Source of the DNA: MVYY01 sp012517575 | GTDB lineage: Bacteria; Bacteroidota; Bacteroidia; Bacteroidales; Paludibacteraceae | Direction: 5' to 3' | Length of the DNA: 64,000 nucleotides | Assembly (NCBI GenBank): GCA_031629035.1 | Contig: JAVLUG010000016.1 | Span: 124,001-188,000 of the forward strand | Shown: positions 1 to 8,241 of the stretch, in pieces | Layout: each line of letters begins with the position of its first letter | How positions within the stretch are numbered: the stretch's first letter is position 1 | Translations under genes and position numbers: made by a program | The notes under the pieces: generated by a model | The model's database searches: none | Told to the model about the DNA's origin: nothing | What the model saw: only the letters and a program-made list of their open reading frames with translations

Positions 1-24
1 CTTAAAAATCTGAAAGTTAATGAT

Positions 25-735
25 TTAATTCTTTTCTTTTACGGCAGGAGCAATCAACTTGTAACCTTTGCCATGAATGTTAATGATGGCCACGTTGGGA
101 TCGTCTTTCAACAATTTGCGAAGTTTGGTGATATAAACATCCATACTTCTGGCATTGAAGTAATTGTCATCCACCCAAATGGTTTTTAATGCGTAATTAC
201 GTTCCAGCACGTTGTTCATATTGGCAGCCAGCAGGCTCAAAAGTTCCGATTCCTTCGTGGTCAGCTTTTTGGTCTCACCATTAATGGTAATCAGTTGCTT
301 TTGAGAGTCGAATGTGTAATTGCCAATCTGATAAACGGTAACTTCTCTGGCCTTTTCGCCTCTGATACGGCGCATGATCGATTCGATTCGATACAGCAAC
401 TCTTCCATACTGAAAGGTTTCGACAAATAGTCGTCTGCCCCCAGTTTGAAACCCTGCAAAATATCTTCTTTCATCGATTTGGCTGTCAGAAAGACAATGG
501 GAACTTCGCTATTCAGTGCACGAATGTCGGCTGCCAGTGTAAATCCGTCTTTCTTTGGCATCATGACGTCTAAAATGCACAAATCGTATTTTTTATGCGT
601 AAAGGCTTTATAGCCGGCTTCGCCGTCAGGCAACAAATCTACATCGTATCCTTTCGATTGCAGATACTCTCTTAAAATCATGCCAAGATTTTCGTCATCT
701 TCGCACAATAGAATTTTAATTTTTTCGTCTGTCAT
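25..735 (-). CDS. rprY: OmpR-family response regulator, RprY type
   Basis: Cytoplasmic DNA-binding response regulator of 236 residues, the normal length for the OmpR/PhoB family. The N-terminal receiver domain (about 7-120) shows the acidic pair in CEDDEN, the phosphoacceptor D56 in ILDVMMP, T84 and K106 in LSKPF. The C-terminal winged-helix domain (about 135-232) ends in the typical NIHGKGYKL wing. The overall sequence closely resembles RprY of Bacteroides as I remember it. Its ATG overlaps the stop of the upstream kinase gene by 4 bases, so the pair is translationally coupled and the kinase is the obvious phosphodonor. RprY has been linked to stress and redox-related gene control in Bacteroides and Porphyromonas; no target can be read here. 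Confidence 0.93.
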   Translation of the reverse strand: MTDEKIKILLCEDDENLGMILREYLQSKGYDVDLLPDGEAGYKAFTHKKYDLCILDVMMPKKDGFTLAADIRALNSEVPIVFLTAKSMKEDILQGFKLGADDYLSKPFSMEELLYRIESIMRRIRGEKAREVTVYQIGNYTFDSQKQLITINGETKKLTTKESELLSLLAANMNNVLERNYALKTIWVDDNYFNARSMDVYITKLRKLLKDDPNVAIINIHGKGYKLIAPAVKEKN

Positions 736-2279
736 TTTTCTTGATTTTTTAAAATTGGTAATGAAATAGTAAATTTAGTTCCAATATTGGGTTCGCTTTC
801 CACTTTAATTGTCCCTTTATGATCGGTTATGATTTTTTTTACATAAGCCAATCCAAGTCCAAATCCTTTCACATTGTGCAGGTTTCCGGTGGAAACCCGA
901 TAAAACTTTTCAAAAATCCGCTTTAAGTCTTCTTTTCGAATACCTATTCCGTTGTCTTCAATGCTAATGAATATTCTGTCTTTTTCGTTCCATGTTTCGA
1001 TATTTAGGAGCAGAGGCTTGTTGCTATATTTCAGCGCATTGTCCATTAAGTTGAAAATCACGTTTGTGAAATGAACTTCATCAATCAGTGCCAAATCTTT
1101 TTCGGCTTTCAACGAAGGAATAATTTTTCCACCACTGTTGGTTACTCTCAACGAAAAACTGTGTATAACATCCTGAATCAAAGAATTAATATGTATTTCG
1201 GTCAAATTTAAAGGCGATTTTTCTTTTTCAAAAATGGCCATTTGCAGTACTTTTTCTACCTGAAAACTTAATCGTTGTGTTTCATCATGTATTACTTTTG
1301 ATACATGTTGGAGCATTTCGGGCGTTTTTCCAATGTTTGGATCCTGCAGCATCTGCGAAGCCAACGAAATAGTAGCGATGGGAGTTTTCAGTTCATGTGT
1401 CATGTTGTTCACAAAATCATTCTTGATGTTGTTTAATTGTTTTTGCCTGAAAATAATGATAATCGCAATGATAAAAATTGTCAGAATAAGTATTACCAAA
1501 ACAACCGATGGCAGTAATAAATTCATCGAATTCAAAATGTAATTTTGCCTGGTAGGAAAATCTACTTGCAGGTAGTAAGGTTGGTTGGTTTCCTCAAACG
1601 GGAAAAGTTTTTGGGTAAATACATTTCCGGTTTGCGATATTTTTTGCTCATCTACTGAGATATTGGTATGCTTGTAAACCAATCTTCCCTGTTTGTCCAC
1701 TACTGAATAATTAAACGGCAGCGTTACGCCGTTGTTTTCTAAGAGGGTTTGCAGTATGTCGTTCAGTTCGTCAAAGTTTACCCGTTGAGAAATTTCCTTT
1801 TGATCCGACTCTCTGAGCCATCTGAAAACAGCCTGATCCAAAATGGTTTTTGAACGTGAAAAATCCTGTTGGAATTTTTTTTGCAAATATCGCGATGTTT
1901 CTTCAATTGTTGCTTTACCATGTTTCGTCGATAATTGTATCGACGGCAATTTTTGGTTTAATGTAAAGTCTTTACCTGAATCCATCGCCATGCTGTCGGT
2001 TGTCATTCCCAGCACATCTTTTTGTGCATTTCCACTTTTTATTAATCCCTTGCTTTTGGCTGAATAATCCACATCTTCCAATGTTTCCGACAAGTACTGC
2101 AATGCTTCGTTTTCTTCAACCAGTCGCACAGCTTGAAATAAACTTCGCTGAACGTTTTCTTTGAACTGGTTTTCGATCATTTCGGCATTTATTCGTACAT
2201 AGCGGATTTGTACGAGTACCAAACCCACAATTGTAACTACCATTAAAATGATCAATATCCAGATCGTTCTCTTTTTCAT
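732..2279 (-). CDS. rprX: Membrane sensor histidine kinase, RprX type
   Basis: Inner-membrane sensor kinase of 515 residues, partner of the RprY-type regulator that follows with a 4-base overlap. A first membrane segment (about 6-25) and a second (about 252-277) bracket a periplasmic sensor of roughly 225 residues with no recognisable named domain. The cytoplasmic part has a HisKA dimerisation domain with H295 in NNMTHELKTP, then an ATPase domain with the N-box (LMDNALKYSN), G1 box (EDNGIGI) and a GFGLGLAYVK G2 box. All catalytic boxes are present. Family knowledge: RprX phosphorylates RprY. The signal sensed is unknown. A possible -7 box lies 15 bases upstream of the start. Confidence 0.92.
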   Translation of the reverse strand: MKKRTIWILIILMVVTIVGLVLVQIRYVRINAEMIENQFKENVQRSLFQAVRLVEENEALQYLSETLEDVDYSAKSKGLIKSGNAQKDVLGMTTDSMAMDSGKDFTLNQKLPSIQLSTKHGKATIEETSRYLQKKFQQDFSRSKTILDQAVFRWLRESDQKEISQRVNFDELNDILQTLLENNGVTLPFNYSVVDKQGRLVYKHTNISVDEQKISQTGNVFTQKLFPFEETNQPYYLQVDFPTRQNYILNSMNLLLPSVVLVILILTIFIIAIIIIFRQKQLNNIKNDFVNNMTHELKTPIATISLASQMLQDPNIGKTPEMLQHVSKVIHDETQRLSFQVEKVLQMAIFEKEKSPLNLTEIHINSLIQDVIHSFSLRVTNSGGKIIPSLKAEKDLALIDEVHFTNVIFNLMDNALKYSNKPLLLNIETWNEKDRIFISIEDNGIGIRKEDLKRIFEKFYRVSTGNLHNVKGFGLGLAYVKKIITDHKGTIKVESEPNIGTKFTISLPILKNQEK

Positions 2280-2832
2280 ACACTATACTTTTGCAAATTT
2301 ACTTAAAATGTAATTATTAAAGTAATTTTTTGTAACATTTAACATTATTATATTAATAAAAACAACATCATTTTTATTAAAAACAATTTCTCCAGAAAAA
2401 TGTTTACAAAATAACGATAGATGATGTGATTTTAGTTTAAAAAATAATATTTTTTGAATTAATTAAGTGAATTTTTAACTCTCATTCTTTTGAAACTACT
2501 TTTATTTTTTATTTTTCTTTCTGAAACCCAATTGTTTGAGTGATTTTTCCCTTTGCAAAATCTATTTTGAATTCCAGGAAATTTTTTTTCAAATATATTA
2601 ATTTCAACAAAATTGATTCATTTCAGAATGAAAAATATTTTTTCAACTTTTTCTCAATTCGATTGTTATAAGTTTAAATTTAGAATGAAAACTTTTACAT
2701 TACAATTCAAAGTATTCAATATTTTTTTGATGGAAACAACAAAAATGCCGAAATAGATTTATGAATATCTCGATTATTAAATTATTAATAAAGAGATATG
2801 TAATTAAATTTATATTTATTTAACTTGATATG
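2280..2832. other. AT-rich intergenic region between divergent genes
   Basis: About 550 bases separate the divergent kinase and mini-thioredoxin genes. I see no convincing coding frame, RNA gene or long repeat. On the minus strand, the complement of 2294-2301 reads TAAATTTG, matching the Bacteroidota -7 box TAnnTTTG, and could be the kinase promoter; I see no clear -33 partner. The rest is very AT-rich with runs of A and T. Confidence 0.4.
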
Positions 2833-2865
2833 TGTTGCAACAAATAATGTTTCAACATACTTTTG
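2833..2865 (+). promoter_or_regulatory. Promoter of redox operon with tandem palindromic operator candidate
   Basis: TACTTTTG at 2858-2865 is an exact match to the Bacteroidota -7 box TAnnTTTG, with TTG at 2835-2837 a suitable 20 bases upstream. Two related 10-mers overlap this promoter: the perfect palindrome TGTTGCAACA at 2833-2842 and TGTTTCAACA at 2848-2857, 5 bases apart. Their placement over the -33 box and just before the -7 box suits a repressor such as the MarR protein at 8242. That link is inference; the sequences themselves are plain to see. Confidence 0.6.
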
Positions 2866-2889
2866 TAGAGTAATTAATACAAATATAAA

Positions 2890-3156
2890 ATGAATACAAA
2901 AATTACTATCGAACTTTTTTACACGTTGACATGTCCGAACTGCAAACTAATGAAGCAAATGCTGAAAGACGTTTTACCGCAGTTTGGCGATAAATTTTTA
3001 CTGAAAACTACTCTTGCCAATTCACCATCAGGAATGATACGAACCATGAAATTAGGTATCCATACTGTTCCAACTTTGATGATCGACAACAAGATAGTGT
3101 ATAAAAGTGTGCCGACGAAAGAAGAGTTGATAGAAAAATTAAAAAGTTATCAGTAA
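2890..3156 (+). CDS. Small thioredoxin-fold protein with CPNC motif
   Basis: An 88-residue thioredoxin/glutaredoxin-fold protein, shorter than classical thioredoxin (about 105). The redox motif is C15-P-N-C18 on the first helix, and the cis-proline loop TVPTLM lies near residues 59-64. No signal peptide is present, so it should act in the cytoplasm as a dithiol reductant or thiol-disulfide exchanger. The double Cys with PN between differs from thioredoxin (GP) and glutaredoxin (PY), so its partner is uncertain. It is the first gene after the promoter at 2858-2865 and heads a run of redox genes with 11-68 base gaps. The name is a fold-level call only. Confidence 0.8.
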   Translation: MNTKITIELFYTLTCPNCKLMKQMLKDVLPQFGDKFLLKTTLANSPSGMIRTMKLGIHTVPTLMIDNKIVYKSVPTKEELIEKLKSYQ

Positions 3157-3171
3157 TTAAAAAAACAAAAA

Positions 3172-3402
3172 ATGGAAACAAAGAAAAAACTCAGATGTCC
3201 ACTCGGAGTACCCGGTGGAATTTTTGCCGCTTTAATCGGCCTTACTGGAATTGTAGTAAACATCGTGGATTTCAACTGGTTTCAGTTGATTATTTCGTTG
3301 GCTTTGCTCTTGTTGGCTTTACCTTTTGTTCGGGTAACCATGATGGTTCACATGGCCAACGACCGACTTGACGAACTGGAAGAAAAATTAAACAAGAAAT
3401 GA
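3172..3402 (+). CDS. Small two-helix membrane protein, function unknown
   Basis: A 76-residue protein I do not recognise by name. It has a short basic N-terminus with one cysteine (KKKLRCPLG), two hydrophobic segments (about 14-33 and 38-56) and a charged C-terminal helix rich in E and K that may be a short coiled coil. It probably sits in the inner membrane with both ends in the cytoplasm. It starts 15 bases after the mini-thioredoxin gene and ends 13 bases before the FMN reductase gene, so it is almost certainly cotranscribed. The operon suggests a link to redox or electrophile handling, but nothing in the protein shows a mechanism. Confidence 0.7.
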   Translation: METKKKLRCPLGVPGGIFAALIGLTGIVVNIVDFNWFQLIISLALLLLALPFVRVTMMVHMANDRLDELEEKLNKK

Positions 3403-3415
3403 AAAAGAAATAATT

Positions 3416-3976
3416 ATGATAAAGATAGGAATAATAGTGGGAAGTACCCGTCCCGGACGTAACTCGGAAGCTGTTGCAAAATGGGTTTACGACGTTGCAG
3501 CTAAACGTACAGATGCAGTTTTCGAAATTGTTGATATTGCGGATTACAATTTGCCGTTGCTCGATGAAATGATACCGGCTTCCATGCATCAGTATCAGAA
3601 TGAACATACAAAAAAATGGGCGAAAAAAATTGACGAATTGGATGCTTATGTTTTTGTAACTCCTGAATACAATCATGCACCAACAGCAGCTTTAAAAAAC
3701 GCCATCGATTTTGTTTACGCCGAATGGAACAACAAAGCTGCCGGATTTGTAAGTTACGGATCGGCTGGAGGAGCGAGAGCTGTAGAACAACTTCGCCAAA
3801 TCATGGGTGAAATTCAAATAGCTGATGTTAGAGCTCAGGTAACACTCTCGCTATTTAAGGATTTTGAAAATTTCAGTGTTTTTAAACCTGCACCTTCACA
3901 CGAAGGCAGTTTGCATGCCATGTTGGATCAACTCATAGCTTGGGGAACCGCTTTAAAAACAGTTAGAGAAAAATAA
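3416..3976 (+). CDS. NADPH-dependent FMN reductase / quinone reductase family
   Basis: A 186-residue flavodoxin-fold reductase of the FMN_red (SsuE/azoreductase/YieF-like) family. The FMN phosphate loop is near the N-terminus (GSTRPGRNSEAVAKW, about 9-23); the conserved TPEYNHAPTAALKNAIDF stretch (about 82-99) binds the flavin ring, and YGSAGGARAVEQL follows. Members reduce FMN, quinones, azo dyes or chromate with NAD(P)H in the cytoplasm; two-electron quinone reduction would fit this operon. It is full length, with no signal peptide. The start was chosen at the ATG that leaves the normal short beta strand before GSTRPG. Confidence 0.88.
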   Translation: MIKIGIIVGSTRPGRNSEAVAKWVYDVAAKRTDAVFEIVDIADYNLPLLDEMIPASMHQYQNEHTKKWAKKIDELDAYVFVTPEYNHAPTAALKNAIDFVYAEWNNKAAGFVSYGSAGGARAVEQLRQIMGEIQIADVRAQVTLSLFKDFENFSVFKPAPSHEGSLHAMLDQLIAWGTALKTVREK

Positions 3977-4032
3977 AATTGAGAGTGGACACAATCTGCC
4001 TATTTTCCGGTTGATTAATTTCATTCAACAAT

Positions 4033-4851
4033 ATGATAATTTCAGAAAAATTACCGGTATTCTTTATTCCTCACGGAGGTGGCCCATGGCATATAATGGA
4101 TGACTTTATGGGCGACCCTCAGGGATACGGAATGCTGCGTAATTATCTTAAAAAAATTGGTAATGATTTTCATGACAAAATCAAAGCCATACTTGTAGTT
4201 TCAGGTCATTGGGAAGAGTCGGTACCAACCATCAATTTTAGCGAGCATCCGACGCTTCTTTACGATTATTACGGTTTTCCCGAATTTACTTATCAATTGA
4301 ACTGGCCGGCACCCGGTAATCTTCAACTTGCATCAAGAATTGAAAGTTTGTTGCTCGAAGGAGGCTTCACAACAGCACGTGAAAATCTTCGCGGATTTGA
4401 TCATGGCGTTTTTGTACCGTTAATGCTGGCTTTCCCTCAAGCCGATATTCCAGTGGTACAACTTTCGCTCATCAAGGGACTTCGACCGATACAACATATT
4501 GCAATGGGGAAAGCACTTGAATCTTTACGTTCGGAAGGTGTGCTTATTATTGGTTCCGGTATGAGTTTTCATAATTTGCGCGGAATGATGTCGGGCAATC
4601 AGGTTATTTCTAAAATTTCGGAACAGTTCGACAAATGGCTGACTCATGCGGTAGAAAATAAAAATTCTGAAATTCGGAATCAACTTTTGACTCAGTGGCT
4701 GGGTGCTCCCGGCGCAAGAGAATCTCACCCGCGAAGCGAGCATTTGGCTCCGCTTTTTGTGGTTGCCGGAGCTGCTGGAAACGACTTAGGCAAACAGGAT
4801 TTTTCGGGAACACTTATGAATGCGAAAATTTCGTCGTACCGTTTTGGATAA
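4033..4851 (+). CDS. Class III extradiol ring-cleavage dioxygenase (YgiD/DODA-like)
   Basis: A 272-residue LigB-superfamily dioxygenase of the 4,5-DOPA dioxygenase type. Metal-ligand regions are visible: H14 in FIPHGGGP, H59 in VVSGHWEE, and later GFDHGVFVPL and IGSGMSFHN. Characterised relatives (plant DODA, E. coli YgiD) open the ring of catechols such as DOPA using a bound metal. In a bacterium that is probably anaerobic, an O2-using catechol dioxygenase is unexpected; it may scavenge catechols or quinols under air exposure. It lies between the FMN reductase (56-base gap) and a DsbA-like gene (12-base gap). The true substrate cannot be read from the sequence. Confidence 0.85.
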   Translation: MIISEKLPVFFIPHGGGPWHIMDDFMGDPQGYGMLRNYLKKIGNDFHDKIKAILVVSGHWEESVPTINFSEHPTLLYDYYGFPEFTYQLNWPAPGNLQLASRIESLLLEGGFTTARENLRGFDHGVFVPLMLAFPQADIPVVQLSLIKGLRPIQHIAMGKALESLRSEGVLIIGSGMSFHNLRGMMSGNQVISKISEQFDKWLTHAVENKNSEIRNQLLTQWLGAPGARESHPRSEHLAPLFVVAGAAGNDLGKQDFSGTLMNAKISSYRFG

Positions 4852-4863
4852 AAAATAAAGAAA

Positions 4864-5499
4864 ATGGAACAAAATAAAATTATAATAGAATTTTTTCACG
4901 ATGTGCTTTGTGCATGGTGTTATGCACTCTCACCAAGAGTGGAAAAACTGGCAGAGAAATATCCTGATCGGATAGAGGTTATTCACCGATCATTTGCACT
5001 GGCTCCCGAACCAGATGGGATAGCAAGAATTTTCGGTTCGAAGGAAGAAGGTAAAATACAGATTTTAGGGCATTGGAGAGCTGCCAATATGAATGATGAT
5101 GCTTATCGAATGAATCCAGAATTAATGGCAACCCGAACTTTCGACTACCCCTATTCTACTCCGGGATTGCTGGCTTGTAAGGCTGCCGAATTGCAGGGTG
5201 GAAATGAAATGCATCAAAAAATATTTAACCGCATTCAGAAAGCTCATTTAACGGAATGTCTTAATATTAACGATTTTGAAGTGTTGAAAATGTGTGCTCG
5301 TGAGGTGGGATTGGATGTAGAGCAATGGGAAAAGGATTTTCACAGCGAAAAAGCAAAACAAATGCTTGATGAGGACTCATATCTTGCCTATCAGTATGGC
5401 GTTAATTCGGTTCCCACGCTAATTGCCAACGGCAAATACAAGTTGACAGGGGCACAACCCTATGAAACACTTGAAAAGTGGATCAATCAAATAAAATGA
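4864..5499 (+). CDS. DsbA-family thioredoxin-fold protein with CAWC motif
   Basis: A 211-residue DsbA/FrnE-like thioredoxin-fold protein without signal peptide, so cytoplasmic. The active site is C16-A-W-C19 in DVLCAWCYA, followed by an inserted helical domain typical of DsbA and 2-hydroxychromene-2-carboxylate isomerase relatives, and the cis-Pro loop NSVPTLIANGKYKLTGAQ near the end. It could act as a disulfide isomerase/oxidoreductase, or a glutathione-like thiol-dependent isomerase. A second DsbA-like gene lies at 6509; the two share fold and motif layout but are clearly diverged. It starts 12 bases after the dioxygenase gene. Confidence 0.85.
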   Translation: MEQNKIIIEFFHDVLCAWCYALSPRVEKLAEKYPDRIEVIHRSFALAPEPDGIARIFGSKEEGKIQILGHWRAANMNDDAYRMNPELMATRTFDYPYSTPGLLACKAAELQGGNEMHQKIFNRIQKAHLTECLNINDFEVLKMCAREVGLDVEQWEKDFHSEKAKQMLDEDSYLAYQYGVNSVPTLIANGKYKLTGAQPYETLEKWINQIK

Positions 5500-5512
5500 A
5501 ATAATAGAGAAA

Positions 5513-6493
5513 ATGAATATAATAGTAACTTTTAAAACTTTTCCCGAACAAAAGGAATATTTAAAGCAGGTCTTGGGAAAAGAAACGCAAATTTACTTTA
5601 AAGAAGATTGTACAAAAGAAGAATTGGAAAAATTAATGGCAAAAACCGATATCCTTTTGTCGTGGAATCCTGTTCAGGAAGGAATCAATAAATACAGCCT
5701 GCCAATGGACAATATTCGGTATATGCAACTACTTTCTGCAGGATATGATCACGTTCGGCTGGAAGATTTTCCCGAAAATCTGCAGATAGCTGCCAATCAG
5801 GGGGCTTACGCCGAACCAATGGCCGAACATGTGTTGGCCATGCTCTTAGCACTCAGCAAAAAACTTTTAGTCTATCACAATGACTTGGCAAAAGGAGTTT
5901 TCAGTCAGATAAAAAGTCAAACCAAATTTATGAAGGGTTCGGTTGCAGGAATCGTTGGTTTTGGAGCTATCGGAAAAGCTACTGCAAAATTATTGCGCAC
6001 TTTTGGAGTAAAGGTGATGGCTATCAACAGTTCAGGAAAAACTAATGAAGATGTTGATTTTATTGGAACATTGAAAGATTTGGACTATGTTTTGCAAAAT
6101 GTTGATAGTTTGATTCTTTCCATCGCATTGAATGCAGAAACCGAAGGTTTACTCAACAAGGAAAAGCTGGAATTAATGAAAGAAGATGCTGTACTGGTAA
6201 ATGTTGCACGAGGAGCGATTATAGATGAAGCTGCATTGTATGAACATTTGAAAACGCATCCAAATTTTTATGCAGGTATTGATGCTTGGTGGGTAGAACC
6301 ATTCAAGGATCGAAAATTCGAACTTCATTATCCTTTTTTTGAATTGCCCAACTTGTTGGGTTCGCCCCACAATTCAGCAATGGTTCATGATGCTTTGCTT
6401 ATAGGGACAGAACATGCGGTTCAAAAAATATTAAAATTTATTCATGGCGAGAAAGTTCCCGGACTTATTGGCGAGAATAAACAACTAATTTAA
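5513..6493 (+). CDS. D-isomer specific 2-hydroxyacid dehydrogenase family
   Basis: A 326-residue NAD(P)-dependent dehydrogenase, normal length for the family. The Rossmann fingerprint GFGAIG is at 149-154, and the catalytic set is complete: R233 in VARGAI, E262 in DAWWVEP and H286 in SPHNSA. The family interconverts 2-keto acids and D-2-hydroxy acids (lactate, glycerate, glyoxylate, phosphoglycerate). The tryptophans beside the catalytic Glu suggest a non-standard substrate pocket. In this cluster it may reduce keto acids produced by ring cleavage or hydrolysis, but that is inference from position only. It sits between the two DsbA-like genes with gaps of 13 and 15 bases. Confidence 0.87.
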   Translation: MNIIVTFKTFPEQKEYLKQVLGKETQIYFKEDCTKEELEKLMAKTDILLSWNPVQEGINKYSLPMDNIRYMQLLSAGYDHVRLEDFPENLQIAANQGAYAEPMAEHVLAMLLALSKKLLVYHNDLAKGVFSQIKSQTKFMKGSVAGIVGFGAIGKATAKLLRTFGVKVMAINSSGKTNEDVDFIGTLKDLDYVLQNVDSLILSIALNAETEGLLNKEKLELMKEDAVLVNVARGAIIDEAALYEHLKTHPNFYAGIDAWWVEPFKDRKFELHYPFFELPNLLGSPHNSAMVHDALLIGTEHAVQKILKFIHGEKVPGLIGENKQLI

Positions 6494-6508
6494 AATCAAA
6501 AGAATAAA

Positions 6509-7237
6509 ATGGAAAATAAAAATAATTTCACCATAAAAGTTGAAATTTGGAGTGATGTAGTTTGCCCATTCTGCTATATTGGCAAACATAAATTTGAAAA
6601 AGCGCTCGAAAAATTCCCATACAAAGAGAATGTTGAAGTTGAATGGAAAAGTTTTCAACTCAACCCGTTTGCCGTTACCAATCCAAGTTTGAAAACTTTG
6701 GAACATTTGTCTGCCGAGAAGGGATGGTCGATGGAAGAAGCGCTTCAGTCCACTGCCTTTATTACACAAATGGCAAAGGAAGTGGGATTGGAATACCATT
6801 TTGAAAAGGCAATTGTAGTAAATTCTTTCAAAGCACATCGATTGTTGCATCTGGCGAAAAAGTACGGAAAGCAAAATGAAATGGAAGAAAAACTTTTTGC
6901 TGCTTATTTTACCGAAGGAAAAAATATCGATGACAACGAAGTTTTACTGAGTTTGGCTGCTGAAGTTGGTTTGGACGCAATGGAAACAAAAGGAGTATTG
7001 CTTTCGGATGCTTACAGCGATGAAGTTAAACACGATATTGCCCATGCACGACAGCTTTATGTGAGAGGTGTGCCATACTTTCTGTTCGACGATAAATTTG
7101 CTGTTTCGGGAGCACAGGATGAATCGGTATTTTTGCAAGCGCTCAATAGGGCTTTAGCCGAACGTAAAAAAACGGACATTATAGAGTTCTCTGGTGAAGA
7201 AGGCGGTGTTTGTGGCCCCGAAGGATGTGAAATTTAA
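6509..7237 (+). CDS. FrnE-like DsbA-family oxidoreductase with CPFC motif
   Basis: A 242-residue FrnE-type protein. C19-P-F-C22 in DVVCPFCYIG is the redox motif, and VRGVPYFLFDDKFAVSGAQ near 185-203 holds the cis-proline. No signal peptide is seen. The tail carries an extra cysteine pair in VCGPEGCEI, a feature of FrnE relatives. Deinococcus FrnE is a cytoplasmic disulfide isomerase important for oxidative-stress tolerance, and Streptomyces FrnE acts in polyketide synthesis. Together with the CAWC protein and the mini-thioredoxin it gives this operon three thioredoxin-fold proteins, the main reason to read the operon as thiol/electrophile stress. Confidence 0.87.
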   Translation: MENKNNFTIKVEIWSDVVCPFCYIGKHKFEKALEKFPYKENVEVEWKSFQLNPFAVTNPSLKTLEHLSAEKGWSMEEALQSTAFITQMAKEVGLEYHFEKAIVVNSFKAHRLLHLAKKYGKQNEMEEKLFAAYFTEGKNIDDNEVLLSLAAEVGLDAMETKGVLLSDAYSDEVKHDIAHARQLYVRGVPYFLFDDKFAVSGAQDESVFLQALNRALAERKKTDIIEFSGEEGGVCGPEGCEI

Positions 7238-7305
7238 CTACAATTTCTATTCTCATTAATAAATTTTATATTTTCCAGAAAATCAATAAATTAAATTTTA
7301 TAACA

Positions 7306-8130
7306 ATGAAAAAGACAATTATATCAATTATGTTTGGCATGATGTTGTCGTTACCTCTTTTTGGGACAGCTCAAAACAACAATTCAAACAAAAAATCAGA
7401 TATTAAAACAAAAAGTATTTCGTATAAGATTGGTGATCAAAATTTCAAGGGATATCTTGCATGGAAGGATGATGGGGAAAAAACAAAACCCGGCATTCTG
7501 GTTGTGCACGAATGGTGGGGATTTAACGAGTACATACGAATGCGTACTGGTATGCTTGCAGAGTTGGGTTATGTTGCTATGGCTGTCGATATGTACGGAG
7601 ACGGTAAGGTATATGATACGGCTATGGATGCTCAAAACGCATCAGGATACATTTTTTCTCATCCAGATTTGCTTAAAGAGCGGATGGAAAAAGGTTATGA
7701 AATTCTGACTTCCGAGAAAACAGTAGATCAAAAACATATTGGCGCAATTGGCTATTGTTTTGGAGGCACAGTGGTGCTAAATGCTGCTGCAATGGGATTG
7801 CCATTGGAAACGGTTGTAAGTTTTCACGGCGGCCTCAATGGATTTAAAGCCAGTCCGGCAATGAAAAACACAAAAGTGCTCATTTGCAATGGAGCAGCAG
7901 ATATGTTTGTTACACAAGCAGATATAGAAAATTTTAAAAGTGAGATGCAAAAGTACAATGTAACTTACGAATTTAAGAATTACGAAGCAGCTACTCATGC
8001 TTTTACCAATAAATATTCTACTGAAGCAGGGAAGAAATTCAATATGCCTATTGCCTACAACGAAGCAGCCGATAAGGCTTCATGGCAGGATATGATATTA
8101 TTTTTCAATAAATATTTCCCGGCCAAATAA
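7306..8130 (+). CDS. Exported dienelactone hydrolase family protein
   Basis: An alpha/beta hydrolase of 274 residues with a signal peptide (about 1-22, ending GTAQ), so periplasmic. The dienelactone-hydrolase triad is present: nucleophile C151 in GYCFGG, D199 and H231 (EAATHAFT), with E69 in VVHEWWG, the residue that pairs with the Cys in this family. Classical DLH opens 4-carboxymethylenebutenolide, but most homologues have unknown esterase or lactonase activity. It follows the FrnE-like gene by 68 bases and is the last catalytic gene before the MarR regulator. Ring-cleavage dioxygenase plus DLH in one operon hints at catechol-derived lactones. Confidence 0.87.
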   Translation: MKKTIISIMFGMMLSLPLFGTAQNNNSNKKSDIKTKSISYKIGDQNFKGYLAWKDDGEKTKPGILVVHEWWGFNEYIRMRTGMLAELGYVAMAVDMYGDGKVYDTAMDAQNASGYIFSHPDLLKERMEKGYEILTSEKTVDQKHIGAIGYCFGGTVVLNAAAMGLPLETVVSFHGGLNGFKASPAMKNTKVLICNGAADMFVTQADIENFKSEMQKYNVTYEFKNYEAATHAFTNKYSTEAGKKFNMPIAYNEAADKASWQDMILFFNKYFPAK

Positions 8131-8157
8131 GTAAGACAATAAAAAAATCACATGATA

Positions 8158-8210
8158 TTAATGGTTGCCAAACATTCCGAGAGGCAACCATTAACGAATA
8201 AATATTTATT
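8158..8210. promoter_or_regulatory. 12-bp stem-loop and adjacent palindrome before the MarR gene
   Basis: TTAATGGTTGCC (8158-8169) and GGCAACCATTAA (8183-8194) form a perfect 12-bp stem with a 13-base loop. No U run follows, so it is a weak candidate for an intrinsic terminator of the upstream operon. Immediately after it, AATAAATATTTATT (8197-8210) is a perfect 14-base palindrome, 32 bases before the MarR start, and could be an operator. A GCAACA half-site, as in the operon operator at 2833, occurs at about 8223-8228. Confidence 0.45.
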
Positions 8211-8241
8211 GAGAAATTCTAAGCAACATTCTACCTAACTA

